The notes under the pieces: model-generated
Seen by the model: only the letters and a program-made list of their open reading frames with translations
Databases searched by the model: none
Told to the model about the DNA's origin: nothing
Part shown: one piece after another, positions 38,929-49,819 of the stretch
How positions within the stretch are numbered: position 1 is the first letter of the stretch
Layout: the number at the start of each line of letters is the position of its first letter
Source of the DNA: Unio delphinus
Taxonomy: Eukaryota; Mollusca; Bivalvia; Unionida; Unionidae
Length of the DNA: 64,000 nt
NCBI GenBank assembly: GCA_029339505.1
Contig: JAQISU010000189.1
Location: 496,001-560,000 of the forward strand
Direction: 5' to 3'
Position numbers and translations under genes: made by a program

Positions 38929-40070
38929 GTGTTAGATGCTAAGAATAATAATAAAATGTTTAAACGTATACCCGATGCAGCATTCGACATGGACGCACCG
39001 GTTCTCAAAGACGAATCGATGCGCGATTATCAGTATTATTCGTATGACGCAAGACAACCAAATCAGCACGGACGTATCGAACTGCAAAGTTTTGGATACA
39101 AGTATATATTTCTTACCCGCTGTGGCGTTTATTGATGTAGAAGGTGAACTTATAACAAATGTTGCAGGTCATATGCCATATGCATATATAGTGCGTGCTG
39201 GCTTTATTAACAATGGAATCGTGGCATTCTTTGATAGCGCTACATATATGATTTAGGGGGGGGGGATAATATTGAATCATTTCAGAAAGACGTTCAGTAT
39301 ATTAAATTACGGTCAGCTGCAGCTCCTGCAATTGTACAACCAGGTGATTTTGAATATGTAGCTAGACCAGCTGATGATTGTGATGTTATAGGAAGCGTTA
39401 ATGCAAATTACAATTTAGGATTTGTTTGATTAATTCAGAAAGACATCAATGTTGCTAAAAGAATAATAGGATTAGCGAGATATTCTGATCATTACATAAG
39501 ATCAGCGATTCATCAATGATGTTTGTTAAAGATATTACCAACAATGTTGATAATGTTCAGTATATTAAATTACGGACAGATGATTTTGAATATTCAGCTA
39601 GAACAGCTGCTGATTTTGATGTTATAGGAAGCGTTGATGCAAATTACAATTTAGGATTTGCAAAACGTGCAGCAATGTTTTTAAGAGGACGCAGAAGATT
39701 TTCATGTATAGTTCTACTCTCTCGTATATTTTGATTTTGTAGAAATGTTAGAAAAGTTATTTTGGGGACTAAACATATAGTTGTACTTGTAAGAAAAAGT
39801 GATTTTAATGACGCAGTCTGGCGTTGGTGTTGCTGATGCTAGTAAAGTAAGTATAACAAAACTCTCACTGTGTATGCCCGTAATGACTCCAAAGATTGCT
39901 GAAGAACAAGAATTACTTGCTTTTATGGATCAAGATGGTTAATCAATATTGGCATGGTTAACAATGACCACAGACAGTGTTCAAAGCACCGTTCAATGTG
40001 TCTTTACCTGGCATTGCATCACAACATGGTGTTTCTGCGGCACGATATACTTTTACTGTTTTGCAGAATA
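38929..40070 (+). pseudogene. Decayed capsid-like gene, Maverick/Polinton (adintovirus-like) type
   Basis: A run of open pieces on one strand, broken by at least two frameshifts and several stops. Visible pieces are D-A-P-V-L-K-D-E-S-M-R-D at the start, F-I-D-V-E-G-E-L-I near 39,130, L-A-R-Y-S-D-H-Y-I-R-S near 39,475, L-V-R-K-S-D-F-N-D-A near 39,790 and L-C-M-P-V-M-T-P near 39,870. The order of these pieces matches my recollection of double-jelly-roll major capsid genes of Maverick/Polinton-type elements in invertebrates. A stretch of about 105-140 bp is duplicated inside it (39,290-39,430 and 39,556-39,662). The 3' end is replaced near 40,120 by retrotransposon sequence on the other strand. 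It cannot make a protein as it stands. Confidence 0.45.
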
Positions 40071-40118
40071 TTAACCAATTGAACAGTCAAGAACATAGTC
40101 ATGTGATATTTGATTAAT

Positions 40119-41248
40119 TCAGAGCTCCTGGTGATTGCAGTTGAAACACAACGGCGGCCCTTGCTGACCTGAAAGTCCAGTTTTCGTGGGTGAGGACTGC
40201 CCGTGTCTATGAGTGGCATCCTGACCTGAGGATCCGACGACGACCTTCTCGTCGCCTTGACTGTTACAGACAGCCGGCTCTTCCTCCACCAAACGACGCG
40301 ACTCAGTGGGTCCGGGTAGGTCCACGCCCCTAGAAACTCTACTCTTCGAGTGTTCCTGCTCATACCTCTCCGCCATGCTTGATATTTTTTCGATTGTCCG
40401 CTGTTCTCAATCTGCTAGAAAGACTGTCAACTCTCGACAGTATGTACTCAGGATATGATCCTTGAGTATAACCTCTCGTAGCCCGTCATACGATCGTTCG
40501 ACGTTGGCCATCTTCATCCATTTCTCAAATAACCCTCGAACGCTGGTGTGGAACTGAGAGCGTGACTCAGTTTTCTTTGTCGTTGAGTCCCTAAACTGTT
40601 TACGGTACGTTTCGGCAGTCAGCCGATAATGGCAAAGATGAACCTTCTCGAGCACATCGTGGTCATCAGCCTCGTCAGCAGCTAAGTTGTGGTAAACTTC
40701 GCGAGTTGCACCTTGCAACAAGTCTGAGACGTTGATCGCCCAATGTTGTGGCAGATTGACTTTAAGAGCGGCCTCGAGTTTCTCAAATTGCACGATAAAA
40801 TCGTCAATGGACTCGTCTTTGTCATTGAATCGCGGCTTACGTATCTGTACCATTCGGTGGTCGATGAATGGTTGTACGTGTCCCCCAGGGATTGTAATGG
40901 AGTCGTCCCTATCGTTAGCCCTAGCTCCTACCCTTACCTTTTCCATTTCGAGAGCGTGAGTGAGCTCTCGTTCTATTATGACCACGGCTATCCGGACCAG
41001 CTTCAGCTCTTTCTGGGTTTCTCTTTCGGTGGATATTCGGGCCAGCTCTAGCTCTTTTATGGGTTTCTCTTACCGGCAGAAATCCGGGCCAACTCTTTCT
41101 GGCTTTCTCTTTCACTTTCGGCGGCTTTTTCAGCTTTCCATTCTTTTATGTGTACTTCTATAAATGCTGCCTGGCGATCACCCTCGTAGCCGAGATCTTT
41201 TGCGCCCATGGCACGGTAATCCTTAACCATCTGTCTTCCAGTAGCCAT
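40119..41248 (-). pseudogene. Ty3/gypsy-type Gag with SCAN-like capsid domain, broken
   Basis: Starts MATGRQMVKDYRAMG at 41,248. An acidic/basic coiled region with E-L-A-R-I-S-type repeats follows, then a frameshift near 41,060. A 190-codon stretch comes next with P-R-F-N-D-K-D-E-S-I-D-D-F, then W-A-I-N-V-S-D-L-L-Q-G and E-T-Y-R-K-Q-F-R: the layout of gypsy Gag capsids related to SCAN domains. An in-frame TGA lies at 40,407. The same frame then continues through a Ser/Gly-rich linker to C-F-N-C, the first half of a CCHC knuckle, and stops two residues after the expected turn. No protease, RT or LTR was found. Its GC content is clearly higher than the flanks, as expected of a more recent arrival. 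The break falls in the knuckle, where capsid-like sequence on the other strand begins. Confidence 0.65.
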
Positions 41249-41536
41249 GTTGTTATTATACTAACAATAAGTGATACCTTGTCTCAACTTACTAAACAAT
41301 TGACAGATATTAACGTTTCTAACCAAATATTCACCTGTCGACCTCTAATTTCGCTCAGGTAAGATATTTGCTCGATATTTGCTTCACAATTACTGCAAGC
41401 AATCAAAATTCTACAAAGTCAACCCTACACGAATTTAAAACGATACATTTACATGATCCTAGATCAAGATATCGTATAGATCGATACAATCTTGGCATGA
41501 GAGACTGATCTAATTCACAAAAGCAGAGATGGTGCG

Positions 41537-41546
<10 letters not shown>

Positions 41547-41621
<75 letters not shown>
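41547..41621. repeat. (AT)n microsatellite
   Basis: About 75 bp AT. Confidence 0.95.
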
Positions 41622-41623
<2 letters not shown>

Positions 41624-41715
41624 AGGGACCTTCTTTTGATCTCTGTGTACTTCATTAACGGAAGTTAAGGTAGTTTTGTGGATACCATGGTGACCAGAAC
41701 CAAATATTATAATTG

Positions 41716-42165
41716 AACAACACTGGCTAAGTCAAATGTCGGTCCTATATTTTAGCATTTACCAGTTCTGGCTCAATCAAAAACCCAAAAGTTATAAAAG
41801 TATTTTTTAAAAAAACATCGACTGAGTCAAAAGGCCAAGCGTTATATTAGAATTTATCAACACTAGTTCAGTCAAAAGGCCAAGCGTTATAATAACATTT
41901 ATCACCGCTAGTTCAGTCAAAAGTCTGACCTTCATATCAGTATTTATCAACACTGTCTCAGTTAAAAGTCCGACCTTTATATATTAGCATTTAGCAGCGA
42001 TGGCTAAGTCAAAATCGTTATATTAGCATTTAAAAACGATGACTTGGTCAAAATCCGAGTGTGATTGTATAATTTAACAACGCTATCTCAGTCAAACACC
42101 CGACCGTTCTCCTAGCACATAACAATGTTGTCTAGGTCAAAAGTCTGACTTTTATATTAACATTT
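41716..42165. repeat. Degenerate 45-57 bp minisatellite, about 10 copies
   Basis: Each unit has a CAACACTGGCTCAGTCAAAA-like core, then a CCGACC-like step and TTATATTAGCATTTA. Copies differ at many positions, so the array is old. Confidence 0.75.
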
Positions 42166-42369
42166 AACTACAATCAAAAATATCGGCATTTGGATTACTT
42201 TTTACAGATACGGATCACCAGTGCTTATATTTTTTTCTGAGAACAAATTCTTAAATGTTTTGGGTGGTATTTTTTGCACAGTTAATCCTAGGTTGAAAAA
42301 TATCAAAAACGTTTGGAAATATAAAGCTTAGCAATGTTTAACATTTTGGTTATATCAATAGTAACCCCC

Positions 42370-42600
42370 GAGTGTCCGGGATGTTTTTTAGAGTAAGCCT
42401 ACATATCCGGGATGTTTTTTAGAGTAAGCCTACATATCCGGGATTTTGTTTTAAAAAGTAAGCCTACATATATGGGGTGTGTTTAGGATTAAGATTACAT
42501 GTCAGGGTTACTTTTAAGAGTAAGCATATATATCCGGGTTATTTTTATGAGCAAGCCTATATATTCAAGTTATTTTTAAGAGCAGCACTACGTTTCAGGA
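42370..42600. repeat. 31-36 bp minisatellite, about 7 copies
   Basis: The unit TCCGGGATGTTTTTTAGAG then TAAGCCTACATA is exact in the first copies (31-bp spacing) and decays to the right. Confidence 0.85.
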
Positions 42601-42743
42601 TTGTTTCTAAAGTACGATACAAGTTTTGGCAACAAACATTGTTAACCCTCCTTATAAGTTATCTTCAACACCATTGCCTCTTGATATTTTTATTTTATTT
42701 TAAAAGTTTTATCTTTCAATTGAATGTCTGTCTCATGGTTAAA

Positions 42744-42811
42744 CGTCGTGTACAAAAAACGTCATGTACAAAAAACGTCATGTACAACAATTCCGTCCTG
42801 TACAAAAAACG
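42744..42811. repeat. 16-18 bp minisatellite, 4 copies
   Basis: ACGTCATGTACAAAAA and variants in tandem. Confidence 0.85.
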
Positions 42812-42892
42812 CTTCCAGCTGAATTCTGACATCTTCTTGATATTTCTTGAGAATGTTATGCCAGAAGGAATATTAAGAACTACGGGAGAGAT

Positions 42893-43035
42893 AAAGGCTG
42901 TATTTGAAAGAGAATCCTTGATTGGCTCATTCCAGAAAGAAAAAGGCTGTATTTGAAAGAGAATCCTTGATTGGCTCATTCCAGAAAGAAAAAGGCTGTA
43001 TTTGAAAGAGATTCCTTGATTGGTTCATTCGAAAA
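42893..43035. repeat. 49-bp tandem repeat A, 3 copies
   Basis: The unit begins AAAGGCTGTATTTGAAAG at 42,893, 42,942 and 42,991; the third copy has a few changes. Confidence 0.92.
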
Positions 43036-43153
43036 ACATGAAAAGTCGTGTTGGATCACAATTTTCAAAAACCAGTTTACTCGCGTTCAGTGATTGTTTA
43101 AGTATTCATTCATATTCGTGAGGGGGAGAATATGAAATATGTGCACATGCGGC

Positions 43154-43251
43154 TACAAGCGATAATCCACCACGCTCCTTTATCTCCTTTGGCTTGCGAT
43201 GATACAAGCGATAATCCACCACGCTCCTTTATCTCCTTTGGCTTGCAATAA
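43154..43251. repeat. 49-bp tandem repeat B, 2 copies
   Basis: TACAAGCGATAATCCACC starts at 43,154 and 43,203, with differences only at the last few bases. Confidence 0.92.
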
Positions 43252-43269
43252 TATCATTATGCTGACCAA

Positions 43270-43710
43270 CTCAGACGACCTATGTATCTTATGAGTCTAA
43301 CAAAATAGTTCCACACAACTCAGACGACCTATGTATCTTATGAGTCTAACAAAATAGTTCCACACAACTCAGACGACCTATGTATCTTATGAGTCTAACA
43401 AAATAGTTCCACACAACTCAGACGACCTATGTATCTTATGAGTCTAACAAAATAGTTCCACACAACTCAGACGACCTATGTATCTTATGAGTCTAACAAA
43501 ATAGTTCCACACAACTCAGACGACCTATGTATCTTATGAGTCTAACAAAATAGTTCCACACAACTCAGACGACCTATGTATCTTATGAGTCTAACAAAAT
43601 AGTTCCACACAACTCAGACGACCTATGTATCTTATGAGTCTAACAAAATAGTTCCACACAACTCAGACGACCTATGTATCTTATGAGTCTAACAAAATAG
43701 TTCCACACAT
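43270..43710. repeat. 49-bp tandem repeat C, 9 copies
   Basis: The unit starts CTCAGACGACCTATGTATC, with copies at 43,270 and every 49 bp to 43,662. I see no difference between copies, so the array is young or homogenised. There are no spacers, so it is not CRISPR-like. Confidence 0.95.
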
Positions 43711-44464
43711 TTTGCACCTTTACTTGTATTTTGTGATGAGTCAGTTTGATATGTGAATTGATTGAAAATTTAAATAATAACAATTTTGGTATCAATATCT
43801 TTTCTCGTAGATAATTTAATAAATAAACGTAAACCAGTCATGCTCATTTGCGAACTTAAGTTTTCAAACTAATCAATTTTGGAGGTGAGTTTTTTCTGCA
43901 TATTGTCAAGCTCCATTAATTTGGAGGTAATTGGGTTTCATAAATAGTATGACTTCATCAATACCTAAAAGGATGTGATCAGTTTTGAAACAGAGCTTTA
44001 GACTGCACAGACTGTTTGCCGTATATATAAAACTATGTGTTGTTTCACTTGTCCTATGATGCAATAGATTGGAATGGAAAAGTCACATTTCTGATCAGAG
44101 TTGTCCACCAAATTGCAAACAAATTTGCTTCCAGAACCTTGTAAGCTCGTAAAATATATTAAGCCTTAAATTCAAACTTTATCAAATAGCCGTTTTAAAA
44201 TAATATGCTGAAAGTCCTGTTGGTAAAATATCTACGTGTGTGTGTGTTTGTGTGTGTGTGTGTGTCTAAAGCGACTAATAATTTGCTTAAGACAGCTATC
44301 GCAATTATGCAAATACAAAAGACAGTGTAAGGACTGCTTTCAGGGTGTATTCGTAGGTCTCATAAGACTCTTCCTCCTCGTAAGTGGCACGGGTCGACCA
44401 AAGCGATACTCTAATTAAAAGTAAAGCAGGAGCCTTCTTCGGCAAAATGTAATAAAGATAATAT
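43711..44464. other. Non-coding stretch, no gene seen
   Basis: AT-rich with one short (TG)n tract near 44,236-44,266. Confidence 0.5.
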
Positions 44465-44530
44465 ACTTCCAGGAAGTAATTGTTACACTTCCCGGAAGTA
44501 ATTTTTACACTTCCCGAAAGTAGTTGGCTG
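44465..44530. repeat. 22-bp repeat with three palindromic GGAAGT/ACTTCC sites
   Basis: Three tandem 22-bp units, each starting ACTTCC(A/C)GGAAGT or the variant ACTTCCCGAAAGT. Each is a head-to-head pair of ETS-type GGAA cores. Spacing is about two helical turns. Confidence 0.7.
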
Positions 44531-44970
44531 TGGCGGCTTGCAGATTCGGGGTTCCAAGTGGCATTGTTCTTTACTGGCGCTTCTGCTTTGTTACAGAGAC
44601 GTTTTATATGATTTGCCCAATTCCCCACCCCTACCTATTCTCTACCCGATAATCTTGACTTTGTATAGCACTACCTCATTACACTATGGGGAAGGTAGAA
44701 TATTATGATAATTACAGCTGCAAAAAAAGTTCCATACGGCGCCCCTTCTCCTGACGCTCTTTGGCAATTACCCCTTCCTAACTCACTGCTGTTCAACCTG
44801 CAGTCCGCAGCCTGATTTTAAATGGCCCGCGAGAGCTCTAGTAATTTTTGGTGCATTATTTTAAAAGAAGTCCATGGCCTAATCTCACAGTATATCTTCT
44901 TAACCAGGTAAACAATTGTGAATAATTTTTTATAGTCGTTGCTTTTAAGTTTTCTGCTGCTGCCATCGGC

Positions 44971-45345
44971 TTCAAGACAAATTATTACAGTGGTTCATGG
45001 TGTCAAAACGGTTCAAGACAAATTATTACAGTGGTTCATGGTGTCAAAACGCTTCAACACAAATTATTACAGTGGTTCATGGTGTCAAAACGCTTCAACA
45101 CAAATTATTACAGTGGTTCATGGTGTCAAAACGCTTCAAGACAAATTATTACAGTGGTTCATGGTGTCAAAACGCTTCAAGATAAATTATTACAGTGGTT
45201 CATGGTGTCAAAACGCTTCAAGACAAATTATTACAGTGGTTCATGGTGTCAAAACGCTTCAAGACAAATTATTACAGTGGTTCATGGTGTCAAAACGGTT
45301 CAAGACAAATTATTACAGTGGTTCATGGTGTCAAAACGGTTCAAG
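44971..45345. repeat. 41-bp tandem repeat, 9 copies and a stub
   Basis: The unit TTCAAGACAAATTATTACAG then TGGTTCATGGTGTCAAAACG and one G or C. Copies start every 41 bp from 44,971; only single-base variants are seen. The unit has no stop in any plus-strand frame and its length is 3n+2, which creates long overlapping open frames that are not genes. Confidence 0.95.
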
Positions 45346-45406
45346 AGCACTGCTCTAGGTTATGTGCTTCTGGTTTTGTACATAGATATAATTTCCTTCC
45401 AGTAAA

Positions 45407-45700
45407 CCGCTCAGGTGGCCTAGTGGCTAGCGCGTCCGCTTCGGATGCGGGAGGTCGTGGGTTCGATCCCCGTCTAAGTCATACCAGAGACTTACAAAAA
45501 TGGCACTAACAGCTGCCTCGCTTGGTGTTAGGCATTATGAGGTTAGTGTTAGGATAGGATTGGTGTCAGGATAATGTGACTGGGTGGGACATGATGCAAG
45601 ATGTCTGCGGCATGATGCCAAAGGGCTAGATATCACTCTAAAGTGCCACACAAAACGTAGCAATATGATTGAAAACTTTTTAAAGCTACTTTAAAATTCC
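45407..45700 (+). mobile_element. SINE-1, full length
   Basis: Head CCGCTCAGGTGGCCTAGTGG, B box GGGTTCGATCCC, body TACAAAAATGGCACTAACAG to CGTAGCAATATGATTG, tail AAAGCTACTTTAAAATTCC running into (CA)n. Confidence 0.85.

Positions 45701-45701
<1 letters not shown>

Positions 45702-45743
<42 letters not shown>
45702..45743. repeat. (CA)n microsatellite
   Basis: 21 CA units at the 3' end of the SINE-1 copy. Confidence 0.95.
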
Positions 45744-45745
<2 letters not shown>

Positions 45746-46056
45746 TCCAGCAATCAATTTTCATTCCAGGTAAAATATGAAACATTTAATCATGTCAGCA
45801 TAAAAGCTTTGATATATTTAGCATATGTTGACTACAATATTTTCTTTCTTTGACAGGTAAATACATATAGGCCTATATTTTGATTTACCTGGTTATTTAT
45901 CGATTGGCAGTACCAAACATCAAAGTATATGCACAGGCACATCTAATCTAACGCTTCTATATCGTATAACGGCCTTTTGATAACTATCCAGGTAAATCAT
46001 AGCCAGACCAATATTTACTGTAATGTGCCATGTGCAGTCAGTCACAAAGGCAAATA

Positions 46057-46058
<2 letters not shown>

Positions 46059-46098
<40 letters not shown>
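46059..46098. repeat. (GT)n microsatellite
   Basis: About 20 GT units. Confidence 0.95.
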
Positions 46099-46100
<2 letters not shown>

Positions 46101-46839
46101 CCTGTATTATCACCATTTATACATATGTATGTGAAATATAATATTATTCAAGTTCCTAATAATCATTTTTTTTTCAAGATAGAAAGTTGTATTCTAGTGG
46201 CAGATCGAAGGATAGGGTGGTGAGGTCTAACTCCACTTTGAAACGTTTATTTAAAGTCTTAAGTTCATTTTAAGCTTCTGTTTTTTCTTCTTCTAATGTC
46301 TTTGCCCGTGTTTTTTTAAACATTAATATTTGACAAAGATGATTTTTTAAAACTGTATTCTGACTGAAAATTTGATTACGTTAATATTTTTTGGTATGCA
46401 TTATAGTTGTGATGTTTTAACTTTTTATTTCGTATATAAATTCGCGACTGACTATCATAGTTTGAATTTAATTTGTGTGAGGCCCTTAAGTCATGTACAG
46501 ATATGTTAGTAAACGGTAAATACCGCATTAAATTATTTCTTACGCCTTTCTTTCAGCTGCTGTTCGTTTAGGTAAACACGTTTTACCTGTACAGATTAAT
46601 GGTTATTTATTTCAGGAAAGGTCTATCGACAAAATAAGTGGGCGTTCTTCTCCGTTTGCTCGCCTTTGAAGTAGGTCAGATCGATTTTCAACTGTTCGCA
46701 AATCACGCCATTCTGACTTTTTCTTTAACTAAACATTTGAAATGCAATGTAATTTATTAGTATTGATTTTATCACCTGAAATATCTTCGGAGGTTTAATT
46801 GTTTGGAAAGCTTTTGTGAAGGTCTTCGATTTGTTAATT
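46099..46839. other. Non-coding stretch, no gene seen
   Basis: AT-rich, without recognisable coding or repeat content. Confidence 0.5.
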
Positions 46840-46970
46840 GTTGTTGTAGAGTTTAACACCATTTTTCAGACACGACAGGTTATATACATGGCGGCCAGTA
46901 TTAATCGTTGAGGAAGAACCCGGGAAAACCCCCGGAAGAACCACCGACCCACCTGAAACTACTAGATCTT
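46840..46970 (-). mobile_element. SINE-2, head missing
   Basis: Complement of the body: GAGTTTAACACCATTTTTCA, TACATGGCGGCCAGTATTAA, GAAGAACCCGGGAAAACCC, AGAACCACCGACCCACC. Confidence 0.75.
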
Positions 46971-46989
46971 TTGTATTAGGCCCATCACA

Positions 46990-46991
<2 letters not shown>

Positions 46992-47051
<60 letters not shown>
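46992..47051. repeat. (ATT)n microsatellite
   Basis: About 20 ATT units. Confidence 0.95.
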
Positions 47052-47052
<1 letters not shown>

Positions 47053-47359
47053 GTTACTTATTTCTTTTTGCAATATACTTTTTGTATTTACTGTTTGTTC
47101 TATGTTGCATATTCTGTTTTGGATTATTCTATTTTGAAGTTTCTGTGTGTCGGATGCACATTCTAAAAAGCATCTTTGCATCTGCCAATAATTATTACTG
47201 AGTGTGCTATATAGCATATTGACATGGTTTTGCGTCCATTGTAATATTATATATGTTGACATTTTTTAATGTGTCTTTCTAACTCTAAAGTTTCTCTTTG
47301 CGATTGACATATCTTGTTTTATAAACACTGTAATAAATTACACAGGTAGAATGTTTACC

Positions 47360-47678
47360 ACCGCTCCGGTGGCCTAGTGGTTAGAGCGTTCGCCGCGGAA
47401 GCTGGAGGTCGTGGGTTCGATCCCTGGCCGAGTCATACCAAAGACTTACAAAAATGGTACTAACAGCTGCCTCGCTTGACGCTCAGCATTAAGAAGTTAG
47501 TGTTAGGACTGGTCGGACTGGTGTCAGGATAATGTGACTGGGTGGGACATCATGCTACATGTCTGCGGCATGATGCCTCAGTGCTAGACATCACTATAAA
47601 CTGCCTCACAGCAGACATCGTAGCGATATGACTGAAAAATTGTTAAAGCTACTTTAAAAATTCTAATCAAACAAAAAG
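47360..47678 (+). mobile_element. SINE-1, full length
   Basis: The cleanest copy: CCGCTCCGGTGGCCTAGTGG, GGTCGTGGGTTCGATCCC, the complete body, CGTAGCGATATGACTGAAA, AAAGCTACTTTAAAAATTC and a CAAACAAAAAG tail. Confidence 0.88.
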
Positions 47679-47886
47679 AATGTTTACATTGAATGCATTG
47701 GATTAAATGGTAAGTCATAAACATACGATTTTTTTTCAATAAGCTTGTGCTAGCTTTGCAAAACTGCAATTAAAGTTCTTGTATCCGTACATATTCTAAA
47801 TATTCCTTTTCAAAGTAAACCATTCGATGCATTTCTGTGGTACTGAATACGTCAAAAGAAAGTTTAGGGAATTTTCGTTCGTTCTC

Positions 47887-47888
47887 TG

Positions 47889-47918
<30 letters not shown>
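47887..47918. repeat. (AT)n microsatellite
   Basis: 16 AT units. Confidence 0.9.
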
Positions 47919-47921
<3 letters not shown>

Positions 47922-48227
47922 GAAAAGCATTTAAAAACATTTAGAACCGAAACAGTCGGTTATAGAAATTAAATGAACATCTAGCAATGTTCATGTTGTT
48001 TTCGTTCTTTGTACAAGGTTTAATCATTCTTAATCTTGCTCAGGAATATGATACTCATACAGAATTTATGAACGTTTTATATTTAGCAAAACATTTTTAA
48101 CTTAAAAATGAACTTGTAGAGCCATTATTTATTTATTAACAAAGTATTTATGCGGTAAATTCAGCATTTAGCACTTTTTAATCGAAGATAGTTTTGGACC
48201 TAACTATTTCGTAACACCGGTATGTTT

Positions 48228-48326
48228 CATATACGTATTTGGTATAACTCAACCAGGGAATGAACCCACGACCTCCAGCATCCGAGGCGGAAGCTCTGAT
48301 CACTACGTCACTAAAGCGGTTTGTTC
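48228..48326 (-). mobile_element. SINE-1, head only
   Basis: The minus strand reads AACCGCTTTAGTGACGTAGT, a mutated A box, then GGTCGTGGGTTCATTCCC and the GAGTTATACCAAA junction; the body is missing. Confidence 0.7.
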
Positions 48327-49425
48327 GAAAATGATTGCTACTGAGAAATTCGTCGCTCAAATTATTGAATATATTTGATATATTTTATTAAACTGTTATA
48401 CCTTTCACCGGGTTTTATTTGTATACGCAGACCGTCCGCATTGCTTTCTGGGAGCTCGGAGTTATTTAAAGTTTAATTGTCTACCCTCTCCTGTATTAGA
48501 AATAATACCTTAGGAGGCACGTGACATTCTTTCACACATAAAAAATAAAGCATATACTATTAAAAAATGCAAACATATAAATATGGCGGTAATCCCCAAC
48601 AATACTCTGTTTTGTAACTATTTATCTGCTGTGGAACTTAAAATATGTATTACGGCACACACGTATTGTCTGTGAATGCTAAAAAAAAAACATATTTTGG
48701 ATCAATTGCTCATTTTTTGCGTTGGTTATACACTTAACTACTTGGGTTTAGCAATTGATTCGTTGTCATTCGAGTGAAGATTTGGAGGGTTAATTATATA
48801 GCGTGTCACGTGTTTCTAGCCCTTGTGTTTGTTTATTGACGTCACTCGATATGGAATATAAGGTGCTAATTTGATTGGTAAATAATTTGTATATTGCCCA
48901 GTGATTACATGCGCTAACTTTGATTTGATAGAACTTTTTTATTTTTCTTTCTACGTTTTCTCGTTTGGCTTTGCTCCCAGGTCAGACGCATATGACCATT
49001 GTAAATTGCTAAAGCAGTCTAATTATTTTCGACGCACAATATAACACAAGCAGGATTGTTATTGTGTCATTTTTTTCTTAAGGAAACTATTCGGGATTAT
49101 TTTTGTTCTCGTGAATTTCATTAGATTCCGAACAATCTATATCGTCATCTAATAACTCAATTTATAATCAATGGATCCATAATGTAAAATCCTAAATTAA
49201 CTTAATGAAGTTAATCAACTAAATTATGTTTTTGCTTAATTATTTGTAAATAAATAAAACTTGTGTGAAATTCATGTAATATAAATCTGTCTTCTGCTTC
49301 TGAGGGAGCCATATTTGAATTGGTACACAAGCAACTATAAACCTTAGAAGCCAAACTTGTTTTTTGTTCTATGGTTTTTAAAATCATTAATAAATAAATA
49401 CATGCTTTAAACAGCAACAGTATGT
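48327..49425. other. Non-coding stretch, no gene seen
   Basis: AT-rich, nothing recognised. Confidence 0.5.
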
Positions 49426-49800
49426 GTGACTTAATACTAACCATAGCAAAGATGCAATGACGACCAATAGCCTGTGTGACTTAATACTTACCATAGTAAA
49501 CATGCATTGACGACCAATAGCCTGTATGACTCAATACTAACCATATATTAAATATCCAGTGACGACCAATAGCCTGTGTGACTCAATACTGACCATATTA
49601 AAGATGCAGCGACGACCAATAGTCTGTGTGACTCAAAACGAATCATATTAAAGATGCAGTGATGACAAGTAGCCTGTGTGACTCAATGCTAACTATATTT
49701 AAGATGCAGTGATGACAAATAGCCTGTGTTACAATACTAACCATATTAAAGATGCAGGGACGACCAATGGTATGTGTGACTCAGTACTAACCATATTACG
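49426..49800. repeat. Degenerate 60-bp minisatellite, about 6-7 copies
   Basis: Unit TGTGTGACTCAATACTAACC, ATATTAAAGATGCAGTGACG, ACCAATAGCC; copies differ by several substitutions. Confidence 0.85.
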
Positions 49801-49819
49801 TATGTATTGAAAGTGAAAG

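Noticed and set aside
43270..43710. CRISPR-like array
   Set aside because: Units abut with no spacers, and the genome is animal.
44939..45509. Overlapping 62-139 codon frames in three phases as repetitive proteins
   Set aside because: They result from a stop-free 41-bp unit; codon structure is not maintained between copies.
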